37,226 nucleotides of DNA from AP-15 sp035252905. Lineage in GTDB: Bacteria; Pseudomonadota; Alphaproteobacteria; ATCC43930; CGMCC-115725. The position numbers and the translations under genes are program-made. The notes beneath the pieces are model-generated. The model was not told the origin of the DNA. It did no database searches and saw only the letters and a list, made by a program, of their open reading frames with translations. Positions within the stretch are counted from its first letter, which is position 1. Each line of letters opens with the position of its first letter. The stretch is taken from positions 1-37,226 of the forward strand of contig DATFCQ010000343.1 of NCBI GenBank assembly GCA_035252905.1, written 5' to 3'. Shown here one piece after another: positions 5,296-13,600 of the stretch.

Positions 5296-8247
5296 CTAAT
5301 GCGCCGCGTCCCAGTCGGGGGCCCAATGGGTCTCGACGACAAGCGGCACCGACAATTCGCAATGCGGCGCGCAGGCGCTTTCCATGACGCCCTTGACGAC
5401 CTGAGCGGTGGCCTCCGCCTCCTGCTCGGGCACTTCGAACAAGAGTTCGTCGTGCACCTGCAGCAGCATGCGCCCGTTGAGGCCGGCGCCGGCGAGGGCG
5501 GCGGGGATGCGCGCCATCGCCCGGCGGATGATGTCGGCGGCCGAGCCCTGCAGCGGCGCGTTGATCGCCTGGCGCTCGGCGCCGGCGCGGCGCATCGGGT
5601 TCTGGTCGCGGATGCCGGGAATGAAGCATTTGCGGCCGAAGATCGTCTCGACATAGCCGCTGCGCCGGCAATCGGCTTTGATCCGCTCCATATAGGCGCG
5701 GATCGCCGGAAAGCGCTCGAAATAGGCGTGGATATAGGCGGCGGCTTCGGCCTGCGGCACGCCGATCTGCTGCCCCAGCCCGAACGGGCTGATGCCGTAG
5801 ATGATGCCGAAATTGATCGCCTTCGCCCGCCGCCGCGTCAGCGGGTCCATGCCGACGATCGGCACGCCGAACACCTGGCTCGCGGTCAGGGCGTGAATGT
5901 CGAGGCCGTCGCGAAAGGCGGCCTTCAATTCCGGCACGTCGGCGGCGTGGGCGACAAGGCGCAGTTCGATCTGGCTGTAATCCGCCGACAGCAGGACATG
6001 GCCCTGTTCGGCGACAAAGGCGCGGCGGATGCGCCGCCCCTCCTCGGTACGCACCGGGATGTTCTGCAGGTTGGGTTCGAGCGAGGAGAACCGGCCGGTC
6101 GCAGTCACCGCGAGCGCGTAGGAGGTGTGCACCCGACCGGTGTCGCGGTCGATCTGTTCCCACAGCGCATCGGCGTAGGTCGATTTGAGCTTGGCCAATT
6201 GCCGCCATTCGAGCACGAGCCGCGGCGCCTCGTGCCAGGGCGACACCTGTTCGAGGATTGCGGCGTCGGTGCCGTAGGCGCCGGTCTTGCCCTTCTTGCC
6301 GCCCGGCAGGCCCAGCTTGTCGAACAGGATTTCGCCCAATTGCTTGGGCGAGCCGATGTTGAAGCGGGTGCCGACCGCGGCGTAGACCGCCTCTTCGAGG
6401 GCGGCGAGGCGCCGTTCGAAATCGCGCGACAATTCGGCGAGCGCATCGCGGTCGACCTTGACCCCGTGCTCCTCCATTGCCGCCACGACCGGCACCAGCG
6501 GCCGCTCGATCGTCTCGTAAAACGCCGTCATATGCTCGCGCACGAGCCGCGCCTTCAGGAGCGCGTGGAGGCGCAGGGCCGCGTCGGCGCGCTCGGCGGC
6601 AAAGTCGCGCGCCCGCTCGGGGGGCACCCCGGCAAAGGGGATGAGGCTCTTGCCGGTGCCGATCAGCTCCTTGATCGGCGTGAGATCGTGGGCGAAGGTG
6701 CGCCGCGTCAGATGTTCGATCGTGTGCTCGAACTGCCCGCCGTCAAGCACATAGGACATCAGCATCGTGCAGTCCCACGGCGCCGCCGCGATGCCGTGGC
6801 GCAACAGGAGCCCGGCCGCGGTCTTCATGTCGTGGCCGATCTTTAAGACGCCCCGGTCTTCGAGAAGCGGCTTCAGCCGCGCGAGCGCGTCTGCGAATGA
6901 CAGCTTCTCCGTTCCCGGGGTATTGCCCTCACCCGCCTCGCTCCGCTCGGCACCCTCTCCCGCAATGCGGGAGAGGGGGGACCCAGCCCGGAGGGCTGGG
7001 TGGGTGAGGGCAAGGGCACTCTCCGTCGCCGTCAACGACGGGGCCGTCGTGTCATCCGCGGGGCGATGCGCGAGCGGGATATAGGCGGCGAGGCCAGGGG
7101 CGAGGGCAAGGGCGAGACCGCACAATTCCGGCCGCCGGCCGGGTCGGGCGCTCGCCTCTGCCCAGAGCGCGACGGCGCCGCCCTGCCGCGCCGCCTCGAT
7201 CCAACGGTCGAGCCCCTCGGTGCTGTCGACGAGCGCATAGGTCCGGGGCGTCGAGAAGGGCGGGATTTTGGGGATGACCGGCTCCGGCCGCTCCTGCGGG
7301 GCCGCCGGACCCGCCGCGGCAAGCCGCTGCGCGATGCGCGTCTTGAGCGCCCGCAATTCCATCTCATCGAGGAACGGGAACAGCTTTTCGGGTTCGTAGG
7401 GTCTGGCCGCGAGCGCCGACAATGGACAGGGCGGCGGCACGTGATCGTCAAGCTTGACCAGTTCCTTCGACAGCCGCGCCTGCTCCTCGTAGTCGATCAG
7501 GGACTGTCGCCGCTTCGGCTGCCTGATCTCCTGCGCACGGGCGAGCAGGGTTTCGAGATCGCCATAGGCGTTGATCAGCTCGGCCGCCGTCTTGACCCCG
7601 ATCCCCGGCACCCCGGGGACGTTGTCGACGCTGTCGCCGCACAACGCCTGGACGTCGACGACCTTGTCGGGCCCAACCCCGAACTTCTCGCGCACCTCGG
7701 CCTCGCCGATCGGCCGGTAATTGATCGGGTCGAGCATTTTGACGCGCGCGCCGACGAGCTGCATCAGATCCTTGTCGGAAGAGACGATGGTCACCTCGGC
7801 CCCGGCCGAAACGGCATGGCGGGCATAGGTGGCGATCAGGTCATCGGCCTCGAAATCCTCCAGTTCGATCTGGCAGATATTGAAAGCCTCGGCGGCCTGG
7901 CGGACATGCGCGAATTGCGGGATCAGATCCTCGGGCGGCGGCGGCCGATGCGCCTTGTACTGCTCGTAGATCCGGTTGCGGAAGCTGGTGCCGGAGGCGT
8001 CGAAGACGACGGCGATGTGGTCGGCGTCGGTCTCGCGCCGGACCTTGTCAAGCATGTTGCAGAACAGGGTCACCACCTCGGTCGGCATGCCGTCCGACTT
8101 GCGGCGCAGCGGCGGCGCGCCGTGCCGCGCATGATAGGCACGGAAGATGAACCCCGACCCGTCGATCAGAAAGACGTGATGCGGCACAAAATCGGCCGCT
8201 TCCTGCGAGGACGGCCCCTCCCGCGCGCCCGCGGCGATCTCGTCCAC
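5296..8247 (-). CDS. polA: DNA polymerase I, proofreading domain degenerate
   Basis: A 983-residue repair and Okazaki-processing polymerase. The N-terminal FEN-type 5'-3' exonuclease is intact (HHVFLIDGSGFIFRAYHA, ELEDFEADDLIA, VSSDKDLMQLV, GDSVDNVPGVPGIG). The C-terminal polymerase is intact (SADYSQIELR, RRRAKAINFGIIYG, LLQVHDELLFEV). The middle 3'-5' exonuclease domain is recognisable but the metal ligands matching E. coli D355, D424 and D501 read Trp, Ala and Arg; only E357 remains. About 29 residues (412-440) come from an in-frame palindromic repeat. The start is GTG at 8247, five bases after GAGG and 7 bases past the zinc-finger gene stop; the open frame upstream overlaps that gene. Confidence 0.95.
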   Translation of the reverse strand: MDEIAAGAREGPSSQEAADFVPHHVFLIDGSGFIFRAYHARHGAPPLRRKSDGMPTEVVTLFCNMLDKVRRETDADHIAVVFDASGTSFRNRIYEQYKAHRPPPPEDLIPQFAHVRQAAEAFNICQIELEDFEADDLIATYARHAVSAGAEVTIVSSDKDLMQLVGARVKMLDPINYRPIGEAEVREKFGVGPDKVVDVQALCGDSVDNVPGVPGIGVKTAAELINAYGDLETLLARAQEIRQPKRRQSLIDYEEQARLSKELVKLDDHVPPPCPLSALAARPYEPEKLFPFLDEMELRALKTRIAQRLAAAGPAAPQERPEPVIPKIPPFSTPRTYALVDSTEGLDRWIEAARQGGAVALWAEASARPGRRPELCGLALALAPGLAAYIPLAHRPADDTTAPSLTATESALALTHPALRAGSPLSRIAGEGAERSEAGEGNTPGTEKLSFADALARLKPLLEDRGVLKIGHDMKTAAGLLLRHGIAAAPWDCTMLMSYVLDGGQFEHTIEHLTRRTFAHDLTPIKELIGTGKSLIPFAGVPPERARDFAAERADAALRLHALLKARLVREHMTAFYETIERPLVPVVAAMEEHGVKVDRDALAELSRDFERRLAALEEAVYAAVGTRFNIGSPKQLGEILFDKLGLPGGKKGKTGAYGTDAAILEQVSPWHEAPRLVLEWRQLAKLKSTYADALWEQIDRDTGRVHTSYALAVTATGRFSSLEPNLQNIPVRTEEGRRIRRAFVAEQGHVLLSADYSQIELRLVAHAADVPELKAAFRDGLDIHALTASQVFGVPIVGMDPLTRRRAKAINFGIIYGISPFGLGQQIGVPQAEAAAYIHAYFERFPAIRAYMERIKADCRRSGYVETIFGRKCFIPGIRDQNPMRRAGAERQAINAPLQGSAADIIRRAMARIPAALAGAGLNGRMLLQVHDELLFEVPEQEAEATAQVVKGVMESACAPHCELSVPLVVETHWAPDWDAAH
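6926..7011. repeat. CCCTCACCC-family palindromic element inside polA
   Basis: An 86-bp element bounded by GCCCTCACCC and GGGTGAGGGC. It holds two internal hairpins (CTCTCCCGC/GCGGGAGAG and CCAGCCC/GGGCTGG). It is translated in frame on the minus strand (SRIAGEGAERSEAGEG) and adds about 29 residues to a variable loop of the inactive exonuclease domain. Related copies lie at 18909-18978 and 29936-30056. Confidence 0.9.
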
Positions 8248-8254
8248 CGGCGCC

Positions 8255-8527
8255 TCAGCCGCCCGCTTCGGCCTGCGGCGCGGCCCGCGGCTCCGGATAG
8301 GGCGGCCCTTCCTTGTCCGCGGGGCTCTGTATGCCGGTTGCGCCCTCGCCGTCCCCGTGCGCGACCGTCGCAATCGCGGGATTGACATAAAGGCGCGAGC
8401 AATAGGGGCACTCGACCGCCCCGGCCGGCATCAGGTTCAGATAGACCCGCGGGTGGCCGAGCGGCCCGCCGCCGCCGTTGCAGGCGGCGACCCTTCCGTC
8501 GACGGTGATGGTTTCAAAAGGCGTCAT
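8255..8527 (-). CDS. CHCC zinc-finger protein, NDUFS6-like
   Basis: A 90-residue protein whose first half is a zf-CHCC domain. Cys16 (VAACNGGG), His25 (LGHPRVYLNL), Cys40 and Cys43 (VECPYCSRLYV) form the zinc site. The domain is shared with the mitochondrial complex I accessory subunit NDUFS6 and with short alphaproteobacterial proteins, where a role in complex I assembly is plausible but unproven. The last 45 residues are a Gly/Pro/Glu-rich low-complexity tail with no family match I recognise. It ends 7 bases before the polA GTG, and polA's ribosome site overlaps its stop region, so the two are probably one transcript. Confidence 0.85.
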   Translation of the reverse strand: MTPFETITVDGRVAACNGGGGPLGHPRVYLNLMPAGAVECPYCSRLYVNPAIATVAHGDGEGATGIQSPADKEGPPYPEPRAAPQAEAGG

Positions 8528-8611
8528 GGATCAGGATTTGCGGCCGACGAACCGGCCCGTGCAATTGACCAAAGCAGCAAGGGAATGATACGCATTGCCG
8601 CGGCACATTCA

Positions 8612-9712
8612 ATGATCCGCTTTTGCGCGGCGGTCCGGGCCGGGCTGCTGGCTGCACTCGCCGTCCTGTCGCCGCTCGCCGCCTGCGCCCCGGCTCTGCC
8701 CCGGCAAACCGAGTCGGCGGCCATCCCTCCGCATTTCGCCGGCGACGTCTTTGTCACCGCCGACGGCAGGCGCCTGCCACTGCGCCATTGGCTGCCGCCG
8801 GGGCCGCCGCGGGCGGTCATCCTGGCCCTGCACGGGTTCAACGATTACAGCCACGCCTTTGCCGGACCTGCCGTCGCCTGGGCAGAGCAGGGCATCGCCA
8901 CCTACGCCTATGATCAGCGCGGCTTTGGCGCCGGTTTCGGGCGCGGGCGCTGGTGGGGGGTCGAGGCACTTGCGGCCGATGCCGTGACCGCGAGCCGAAT
9001 CCTGCGGCGGCGCTATCCCGGGGTCCCACTCTATCTGTTGGGCGAGAGCATGGGCGGCGCCGTCGCGATTGTTGCTGCGACCGGCGCGGCGGGGCTGCCG
9101 CCGGCCGACGCCGACGGCGTCGTCCTGGCGGCACCGGCGGTGTGGGGACGGGCGACAATGCGCCTCCTGCCCCGTCTGTTGCTGTGGGCGGCGGTGCGGG
9201 TGGCGCCGAATCTGACATTGACCGGCCGGCAATTGCACATCCTGCCGTCCGACAACATCGCGATGCTGCGCGCTCTCGCGCGCGATCCGCTGGTCATCAA
9301 GGCGACGCGGGTCGACGCGATCTGGGGCCTCGTTAATCTGATGGATGCGGCCCTCGCCGCAGCACCCCGCTTCAAGGGTCCGCTCCTTATCCTCTACGGC
9401 CGCCGCGACGCGATCATCCCGCCGGCAGCGATACGCCGATTTGTCGACGGGATCAGAGACCCGGAAGCGCGCCTCGCCTATTATCGGCAGGGCTATCACA
9501 TGCTGCTGCGCGACCGCGAGGCGCCGCGCGTCATCGCCGACGTCGCGCATTGGATCGCGATGCCGGCCGCGCCGCTGCTCTCGGGCGCCGACCGCGGCGC
9601 ACGCGCCGCTCTGTTTGGCGTCGAAAGGAGTGCGGTCAGAGTTCCGGCCGGTCGAGCGAATCCCAGAAATCGAGCGCCGCCCGCGCGCAGCGCTCGGGCT
9701 GAAGCAGATTGA
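8612..9712 (+). CDS. Lipoprotein alpha/beta hydrolase (lysophospholipase-like)
   Basis: A 366-residue serine hydrolase of the monoacylglycerol lipase/lysophospholipase type. A lipoprotein signal ends in SPLAAC (Cys25). The oxyanion motif is LALHGFNDYS, the nucleophile elbow is LGESMGG (Ser146), the acid is in LYGRRDAIIPP and the histidine in GYHMLLRD. Likely substrates are acyl esters in the envelope. An alternative ATG at 8585 would add nine residues; neither start has a well-spaced ribosome site. The fold ends near 9570, yet the frame runs on to 9712, overlapping the 3' end of the convergent hydrolase gene by 77 bases, so the last ~45 residues (Arg/Ala/Pro-rich) are probably accidental run-on. 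Confidence 0.85.
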   Translation: MIRFCAAVRAGLLAALAVLSPLAACAPALPRQTESAAIPPHFAGDVFVTADGRRLPLRHWLPPGPPRAVILALHGFNDYSHAFAGPAVAWAEQGIATYAYDQRGFGAGFGRGRWWGVEALAADAVTASRILRRRYPGVPLYLLGESMGGAVAIVAATGAAGLPPADADGVVLAAPAVWGRATMRLLPRLLLWAAVRVAPNLTLTGRQLHILPSDNIAMLRALARDPLVIKATRVDAIWGLVNLMDAALAAAPRFKGPLLILYGRRDAIIPPAAIRRFVDGIRDPEARLAYYRQGYHMLLRDREAPRVIADVAHWIAMPAAPLLSGADRGARAALFGVERSAVRVPAGRANPRNRAPPARSARAEAD

Positions 9713-10466
9713 TGCCGTGCCCGTAGCCGGCAAAGAGTTGGAGCCGGCCGTGCGGCAATGTTTCGGCCAGTTTCCGCTGCATCGCCGAGGCGATCGGGCT
9801 GCCGTCGCCGCAGAGCAGCAGCGTCGGCGCCCGCACCCGGGCGAGCAGCGGCATCGTGTCGACGCTCTCGAAGCACTCGTGCAAGGCCGCCGCCGCCGCG
9901 GGCTGCGTCTTGTCCATCTCGGCGACGACCCAGTCGCATAAAGGGGCGCCCGCGTGGGCGGTGTCGAGCCGGTACGACAGGGTCCGCCGGCACCATTCAC
10001 CGGTGCCGAGCGCGCGGATCGCGGCACCGACATCGGCATGGCCGAGCGCGTAGATCCGCCGGATCTCATCGGAAATGCGCGAGGGGGTGTTGCACAGGAC
10101 GAGGCTCTTGATGCGCTCGGGATATTGCGCGGCGATCAGGAGGCCGACGATGCCGCCCGAGGATTCGCCGACCCAGTGCACGCCTTCGAGGGCAAAGGCG
10201 TCGAGCACCGCGAGGATCTGGCGCGCGATCATCTCGGGCGAGACCCTGGTTTCCGCCGGCAACGGGTCCGAATCGCCGCAGCCGAGAAGTTCCGGACGAT
10301 AGACGCGGCGGGTCTCGGCGATCGCCGGGACCCAGCGGTTCCAGAATTGGGCGTTGCGGGCAAAGCCGTGCAGCATGACCACCGGAACCGGCCGCTGCCA
10401 CGGCCACAGGAAATCGTCGACCGCGCAATGGAGCGACAGACCTTCGGCGAGGCGGATGGCGGGCAT
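9636..10466 (-). CDS. Alpha/beta-fold hydrolase
   Basis: A 276-residue cytoplasmic alpha/beta hydrolase. The oxyanion-hole region is VVMLHGFARNAQFW, the nucleophile elbow VGESSGG (Ser102), the acid LLLCGDGSP and the catalytic His in GYGHGINLL. The arrangement fits the esterase, haloperoxidase and ring-fission hydrolase superfamily; the substrate cannot be assigned. The ATG at 10466 follows AGGGAGAAG. The gene lies 13 bases downstream of the metallophosphoesterase on the same strand and is probably co-transcribed. Its 3' end is crossed by the run-on tail of the opposite-strand lysophospholipase-like gene. Confidence 0.85.
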   Translation of the reverse strand: MPAIRLAEGLSLHCAVDDFLWPWQRPVPVVMLHGFARNAQFWNRWVPAIAETRRVYRPELLGCGDSDPLPAETRVSPEMIARQILAVLDAFALEGVHWVGESSGGIVGLLIAAQYPERIKSLVLCNTPSRISDEIRRIYALGHADVGAAIRALGTGEWCRRTLSYRLDTAHAGAPLCDWVVAEMDKTQPAAAAALHECFESVDTMPLLARVRAPTLLLCGDGSPIASAMQRKLAETLPHGRLQLFAGYGHGINLLQPERCARAALDFWDSLDRPEL

Positions 10467-10479
10467 CGGCTTCTCCCTG

Positions 10480-11460
10480 TCACGGACCCGCGGATAGGGC
10501 GCGGGTGAGGCGGTGCATGGTGATCTCGGGCCGGCAGTTGAAGCGGACCGGCACGAGCGACGCGCCGAGACCGGTCGAGGTGTATCCGGCCATCCCGCGA
10601 TAATGCCACGGTCCCGCCGCGAGCGGCCGCGGCAGGGCGCCGCCGAGCGTCACCGGAACCGCGCCGGGCAGGCAGATCTGTCCGCCGTGGGTGTGACCGC
10701 ACAAAATCAGGTCAAAGCCGGCCGCCGCGGCCTCGCGGTAGATTTCGGGGGTGTGCGACAACAGGATCGAACAGGCGCCGGCCGGGATCCCCGCCGCGGC
10801 CGCGCCGATGTCGTCGAGCCGGTATTTGTGGGCGTCGTCAATGCCGGCGAGGTAGAGGCGCTCCGCGCCGCGCGCAAGCACTTCCGCCTCATTGACGAGG
10901 ACGCGGATGCCGAGCGCCTCGAAGGCCGACACCATATGGATCGAGTCGTGGTTGCCGAGCACGGCGTATAGCGGCGGGCGCAGATGCCGGCGCAGGCGCT
11001 CGACCCCGGCCATCGTCGCGACCCAGGGGCCCCAAGTGCGGCCGCGATAATCGCCGGTCAATACGCACAGATCGTAGTCGAGCCCGCCGAGGAGAGCGAT
11101 CGCGCGCATGAGCGCCGGCTCGTTCATGTCGACGTGCAGGTCGGACAGATGCAGGATCGTAAACCCGTCGAAGCGCGGCGGCAGCGCCGCCAGCGCGACC
11201 GGGTTGCGGCGCAGGGCGACCTTTGCGGCATTGGCGCGCCCGCGCCGATAGAACCCGGACAGGTGCAAGGCGGCGCGCAACAGCCGGGATTCCCAGAAGC
11301 GGCGCCCGCCGGACGGGCGGTTCGCGCTCTGCATGCGCAGTTCGTGGGCCGCTTCGAGCGCCAGCCGGCGGTGCAGATAAAGGGGTCCGAAGCGCGCTGC
11401 GAGCGCCTCCGGCGCCGCCGTCCCATCCGGCTCTTCGAGCGCGACGCTCTCCCGCTCCAT
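10480..11460 (-). CDS. Metallophosphoesterase (calcineurin-like)
   Basis: A 326-residue predicted metal-dependent phosphoesterase. The motifs occur in order: HLSDLHVD (about 105-111), LTGDYRG (135-140), LGNHDS (168-173), LLSHTPE and GHTHGGQ near residue 265. These form the dinuclear metal site. The N-terminal ~95 residues precede the domain and are Arg/Ala-rich without a clear membrane segment. The class resembles YkuE/YaeI-type phosphoesterases, some of which act on UDP-2,3-diacylglucosamine or other phospholipid headgroups; here the substrate is unknown. ATG 11460 follows GGAAGGGG; an upstream TTG at 11556 is in frame but less convincing and close to the tRNA gene. Confidence 0.85.
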   Translation of the reverse strand: MERESVALEEPDGTAAPEALAARFGPLYLHRRLALEAAHELRMQSANRPSGGRRFWESRLLRAALHLSGFYRRGRANAAKVALRRNPVALAALPPRFDGFTILHLSDLHVDMNEPALMRAIALLGGLDYDLCVLTGDYRGRTWGPWVATMAGVERLRRHLRPPLYAVLGNHDSIHMVSAFEALGIRVLVNEAEVLARGAERLYLAGIDDAHKYRLDDIGAAAAGIPAGACSILLSHTPEIYREAAAAGFDLILCGHTHGGQICLPGAVPVTLGGALPRPLAAGPWHYRGMAGYTSTGLGASLVPVRFNCRPEITMHRLTRALSAGP

Positions 11461-11588
11461 CCCCTTCCAGTCCCTCGCAAAAGGCCGCGGATCATCGCCG
11501 ATCGCGCGGGGCGGGCCAAGCGGCAAACCGCCATCGGCCTTGCCCGTCCCGGACAATTCGGGTATCCAGCGCAGGCCGCCATGGTCGG

Positions 11589-11665
<77 letters not shown>

Positions 11666-11815
11666 TAATCTCAAGGCTTGCGCAGCGCCCTCGGCGGCGT
11701 ATGTCGAGCCTGGCAATCACCGGCAATCAAGAGGCGGCCCAAACCCCGGCGAGAGCTTCTCCCGGGTCAGGCCCGGTCCCGAAAGCCGCTTGGAGCCGTC
11801 GTCATGCCGCGAAGT

Positions 11816-11866
11816 CGGCGGAATGCACTCTCCCCGGCGAAAACCGGGGGGAGCGCATTCCACCGC
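11816..11866. repeat. palindromic repeat, GGCGGAATGC family copy B (short form)
   Basis: A near-perfect hairpin. GGCGGAATGC and a CCCCGG inner arm lie left of a GAAAA-like loop, with CCGGGG and GCGCATTCC right of it. It shares its outer arms with the elements at 663-759 and 32426-32505 but lacks the TTTTCCGCCCTAC middle part. Confidence 0.75.
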
Positions 11867-12612
11867 TTTCTTTACTCAAATGAGCTTGCCGGCCGGGGCG
11901 GCACCTGCACTTATAGATCACCGTTATCGCGATCTTCTGATGGCCCCGGCCCTTTGTATCTCCTTCCAGGAATTTGGCAATTCTCAGATTGCCCAAGCCC
12001 GATTGATTTTTGTCTTGATCTTATTCATAAGGAGAGAGCGGTCTTTTTTTTCCTGATGATAAGTGCCTTTTGACGTCTTTGGACGAACAGTTCTCTTATT
12101 TTCTTTTGCCATGTTCTTTATCATTCCCTTTTCTCCTCTGCCACCAGCACTCTACAAGCTCCGCACCCGGGAGCGACCTTGGGCTTCGAGACGGTTAATT
12201 TTTCTTAAAGGTTCTGCTTCCTGTCGGCGATCCGTCGGTAAGGAAAGTTAAAGCCTTGCGCCTTAAAGGCGCTGGATCTCTGCCCTTGTGCGGCCTTCTA
12301 TGCATAGTCGACAAGATGATCCCAGGGTTCGCCTGCGGTCAGGGGGTCAGGCACCGTCGGACATCTCCGGGATCACCGCTTTGTCAACCGCCTCGATCTG
12401 ATCCCAGCTCGCCGAGGATTTCCACAAAATTGATGCTTAATTTGATCTGACTGCGAAAGCCGCCGGCATCCGAGAGCCGATAGCCTCTCTCGCCCCTGCG
12501 TCGGGGGAAGGGGTGCGACATCAATGGATCAACGGCAGAATCGGGAGCCGAGAGGCGCGGTCTCCTCCCGTCGTCTCTTCTGTATCTATATCTATATTTG
12601 TTCTGTGTATTT

Positions 12613-12670
12613 GCGCCCCTATTCCGTTGCGATTGCGATGGTCACGCGGCATCGCCCGGAATAGGGGCGC
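12613..12670. repeat. Large nested palindrome
   Basis: A perfect 14-bp outer inverted repeat (GCGCCCCTATTCCG at 12613-12626 and its complement at 12657-12670) encloses an inner 6-bp stem (GCGATG 12635-12640, CATCGC 12650-12655). The whole could fold into a 58-base two-tier hairpin. An AT-rich run (TATCTATATCTATATTTG) lies just upstream. It is not related to the other repeats in the window. Confidence 0.8.
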
Positions 12671-13036
12671 GGGGACCTCGCCCCCACCCATCGAAGCCCC
12701 GATCTCGCAACGAGAAGGGGGGAAAGCCGCCTGTCCTCCTCTTGCCGTACGCTGCGATTAACTATTCTAACCTTTGCCAAGGAGGCAGTAGTAGGGAAAT
12801 CGCTTTCATATTTGCCTAATTGTCTCTCGATTGCGGCGCGAAGTCCGGCGGGGCGGCGCCGAGAGAGCGTATCGCCTTTCGGGCTGCGGACCGCGCACCT
12901 ATGAGGCGCGGAGCCATCTCTCGGTTTTTTCCGCGCCTCCCGCCGGCAAGCCCATTCCAACCGACCGCGATGGGGGAGATAGGCGGCGCGATCGGGCCGA
13001 GAGACCGGCTTCCCGATATTAACAAGGAGTGAAGCG

Positions 13037-13054
13037 AAAAGCCAATGGGCTTTT
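13037..13054. terminator. Small AT-flanked hairpin, possible terminator
   Basis: AAAAGCC and GGCTTTT form a 7-bp stem with a 4-base loop (AATG). A-runs and T-runs on either side would let it act as a weak intrinsic terminator in both directions. No gene end is recognised directly before it. Confidence 0.4.
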
Positions 13055-13225
13055 AAAACCTAGAGTAGATTTTCTGTTTGCGATCCAGGGCGTTCCCGCT
13101 CTCGCCGCAGCGTCGGGGCAATTTTTGGCCCCGGCAACTCCCGGCAGCGGCGCTTTTGGCATCATATGGAGTCGTATCAACGGCCTGCATCCTCAATCTG
13201 TAATGTCCGCTCCCTCGCCGAAAAA

Positions 13226-13251
13226 GGAACCCGGCTTTTTCTTCCCACGTT
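13226..13251 (+). promoter_or_regulatory. EcfG-type general stress promoter
   Basis: GGAAC (13226-13230), a 17-base spacer and CGTT (13248-13251) match the alphaproteobacterial sigma-EcfG consensus GGAAC-N16/17-CGTT exactly. It lies about 40 bases before the ATG of a small gene and in front of a second stress-type gene. The match is direct; regulation is inferred. Confidence 0.75.
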
Positions 13252-13293
13252 TGAGTTCCATCCACGCCGCGCACACGGCACGGGAGGAGCAAA

Positions 13294-13497
13294 ATGGCGA
13301 CACCGAGAGGGCGCAGAGAACGGCGTCATGTGCGCGACAAGGCCGTCATCGACCACCTTGTCGAGGACGCTTATCGGAAACAGCGTCCTGACGACGAGCA
13401 CGCCGTTCACAGCCCCACGACCGCAGACGGCACGCCTGTAGAAGAGCAGGTCCGCAAGGAGTGGGATCCGGGCAAGGGAGGTCTCCCGACCTTCTGA
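13294..13497 (+). CDS. Small hypothetical protein, predicted stress-induced
   Basis: A 67-residue, highly charged protein with no signal peptide or membrane segment. It has an Arg-rich start (MATPRGRRERRHVRDKAVID) and ends in KEWDPGKGGLPTF. The start is well supported by GGAGGAG a few bases upstream and by the EcfG-type promoter about 40 bases before it. I do not recognise a characterised family. Small soluble proteins of this sort are common members of the alphaproteobacterial general stress regulon. The following membrane-anchored repeat protein begins 103 bases later and probably shares the transcript. Confidence 0.7.
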   Translation: MATPRGRRERRHVRDKAVIDHLVEDAYRKQRPDDEHAVHSPTTADGTPVEEQVRKEWDPGKGGLPTF

Positions 13498-13600
13498 CGC
13501 GCCCGAGGCGAAGCGGAGATGCCGCATCCCGGGAGAAAGGGTCGGACGGATTTGGACCGGGTCCGCGGTCTCGGCAATGTTCATCTGACGGGAGAAGATC

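Larger units (their letters stand above)
11666..13293. other. Gene-free, AT-richer region behind tRNA-Arg
   Basis: About 1.6 kb without a supported gene and clearly AT-richer than its surroundings, especially 11880-12250 and 12560-12620. All open frames are short, lack paired ribosome sites and resemble nothing I know. It contains one small palindromic repeat (11816-11866), a large nested palindrome (12613-12670), an AAGGAGG at 12778-12784 not followed by a usable start, a small hairpin (13037-13054) and the EcfG-type promoter at its right edge. It could be a worn remnant of integrated DNA or house non-coding RNA. Confidence 0.6.

Noticed and set aside
5107..6846. Open frame of 579 codons on the plus strand opposite polA
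   Set aside because: GC-rich third positions leave antisense frames open; its residues are low-complexity Arg/Gly/Ala-rich with no fold, and polA is certain.
12360..12440. A 26-codon minus-strand frame (ILWKSSASWDQIEAVDKAV) as a gene remnant
   Set aside because: Too short, no start with ribosome site and no family I can identify; kept only as part of the gene-free region.
12816..13032. Small ORFs on both strands at 12.8-13.0 kb
   Set aside because: Starts lack ribosome sites, frames on the two strands are mutual shadows, and composition is not protein-like.
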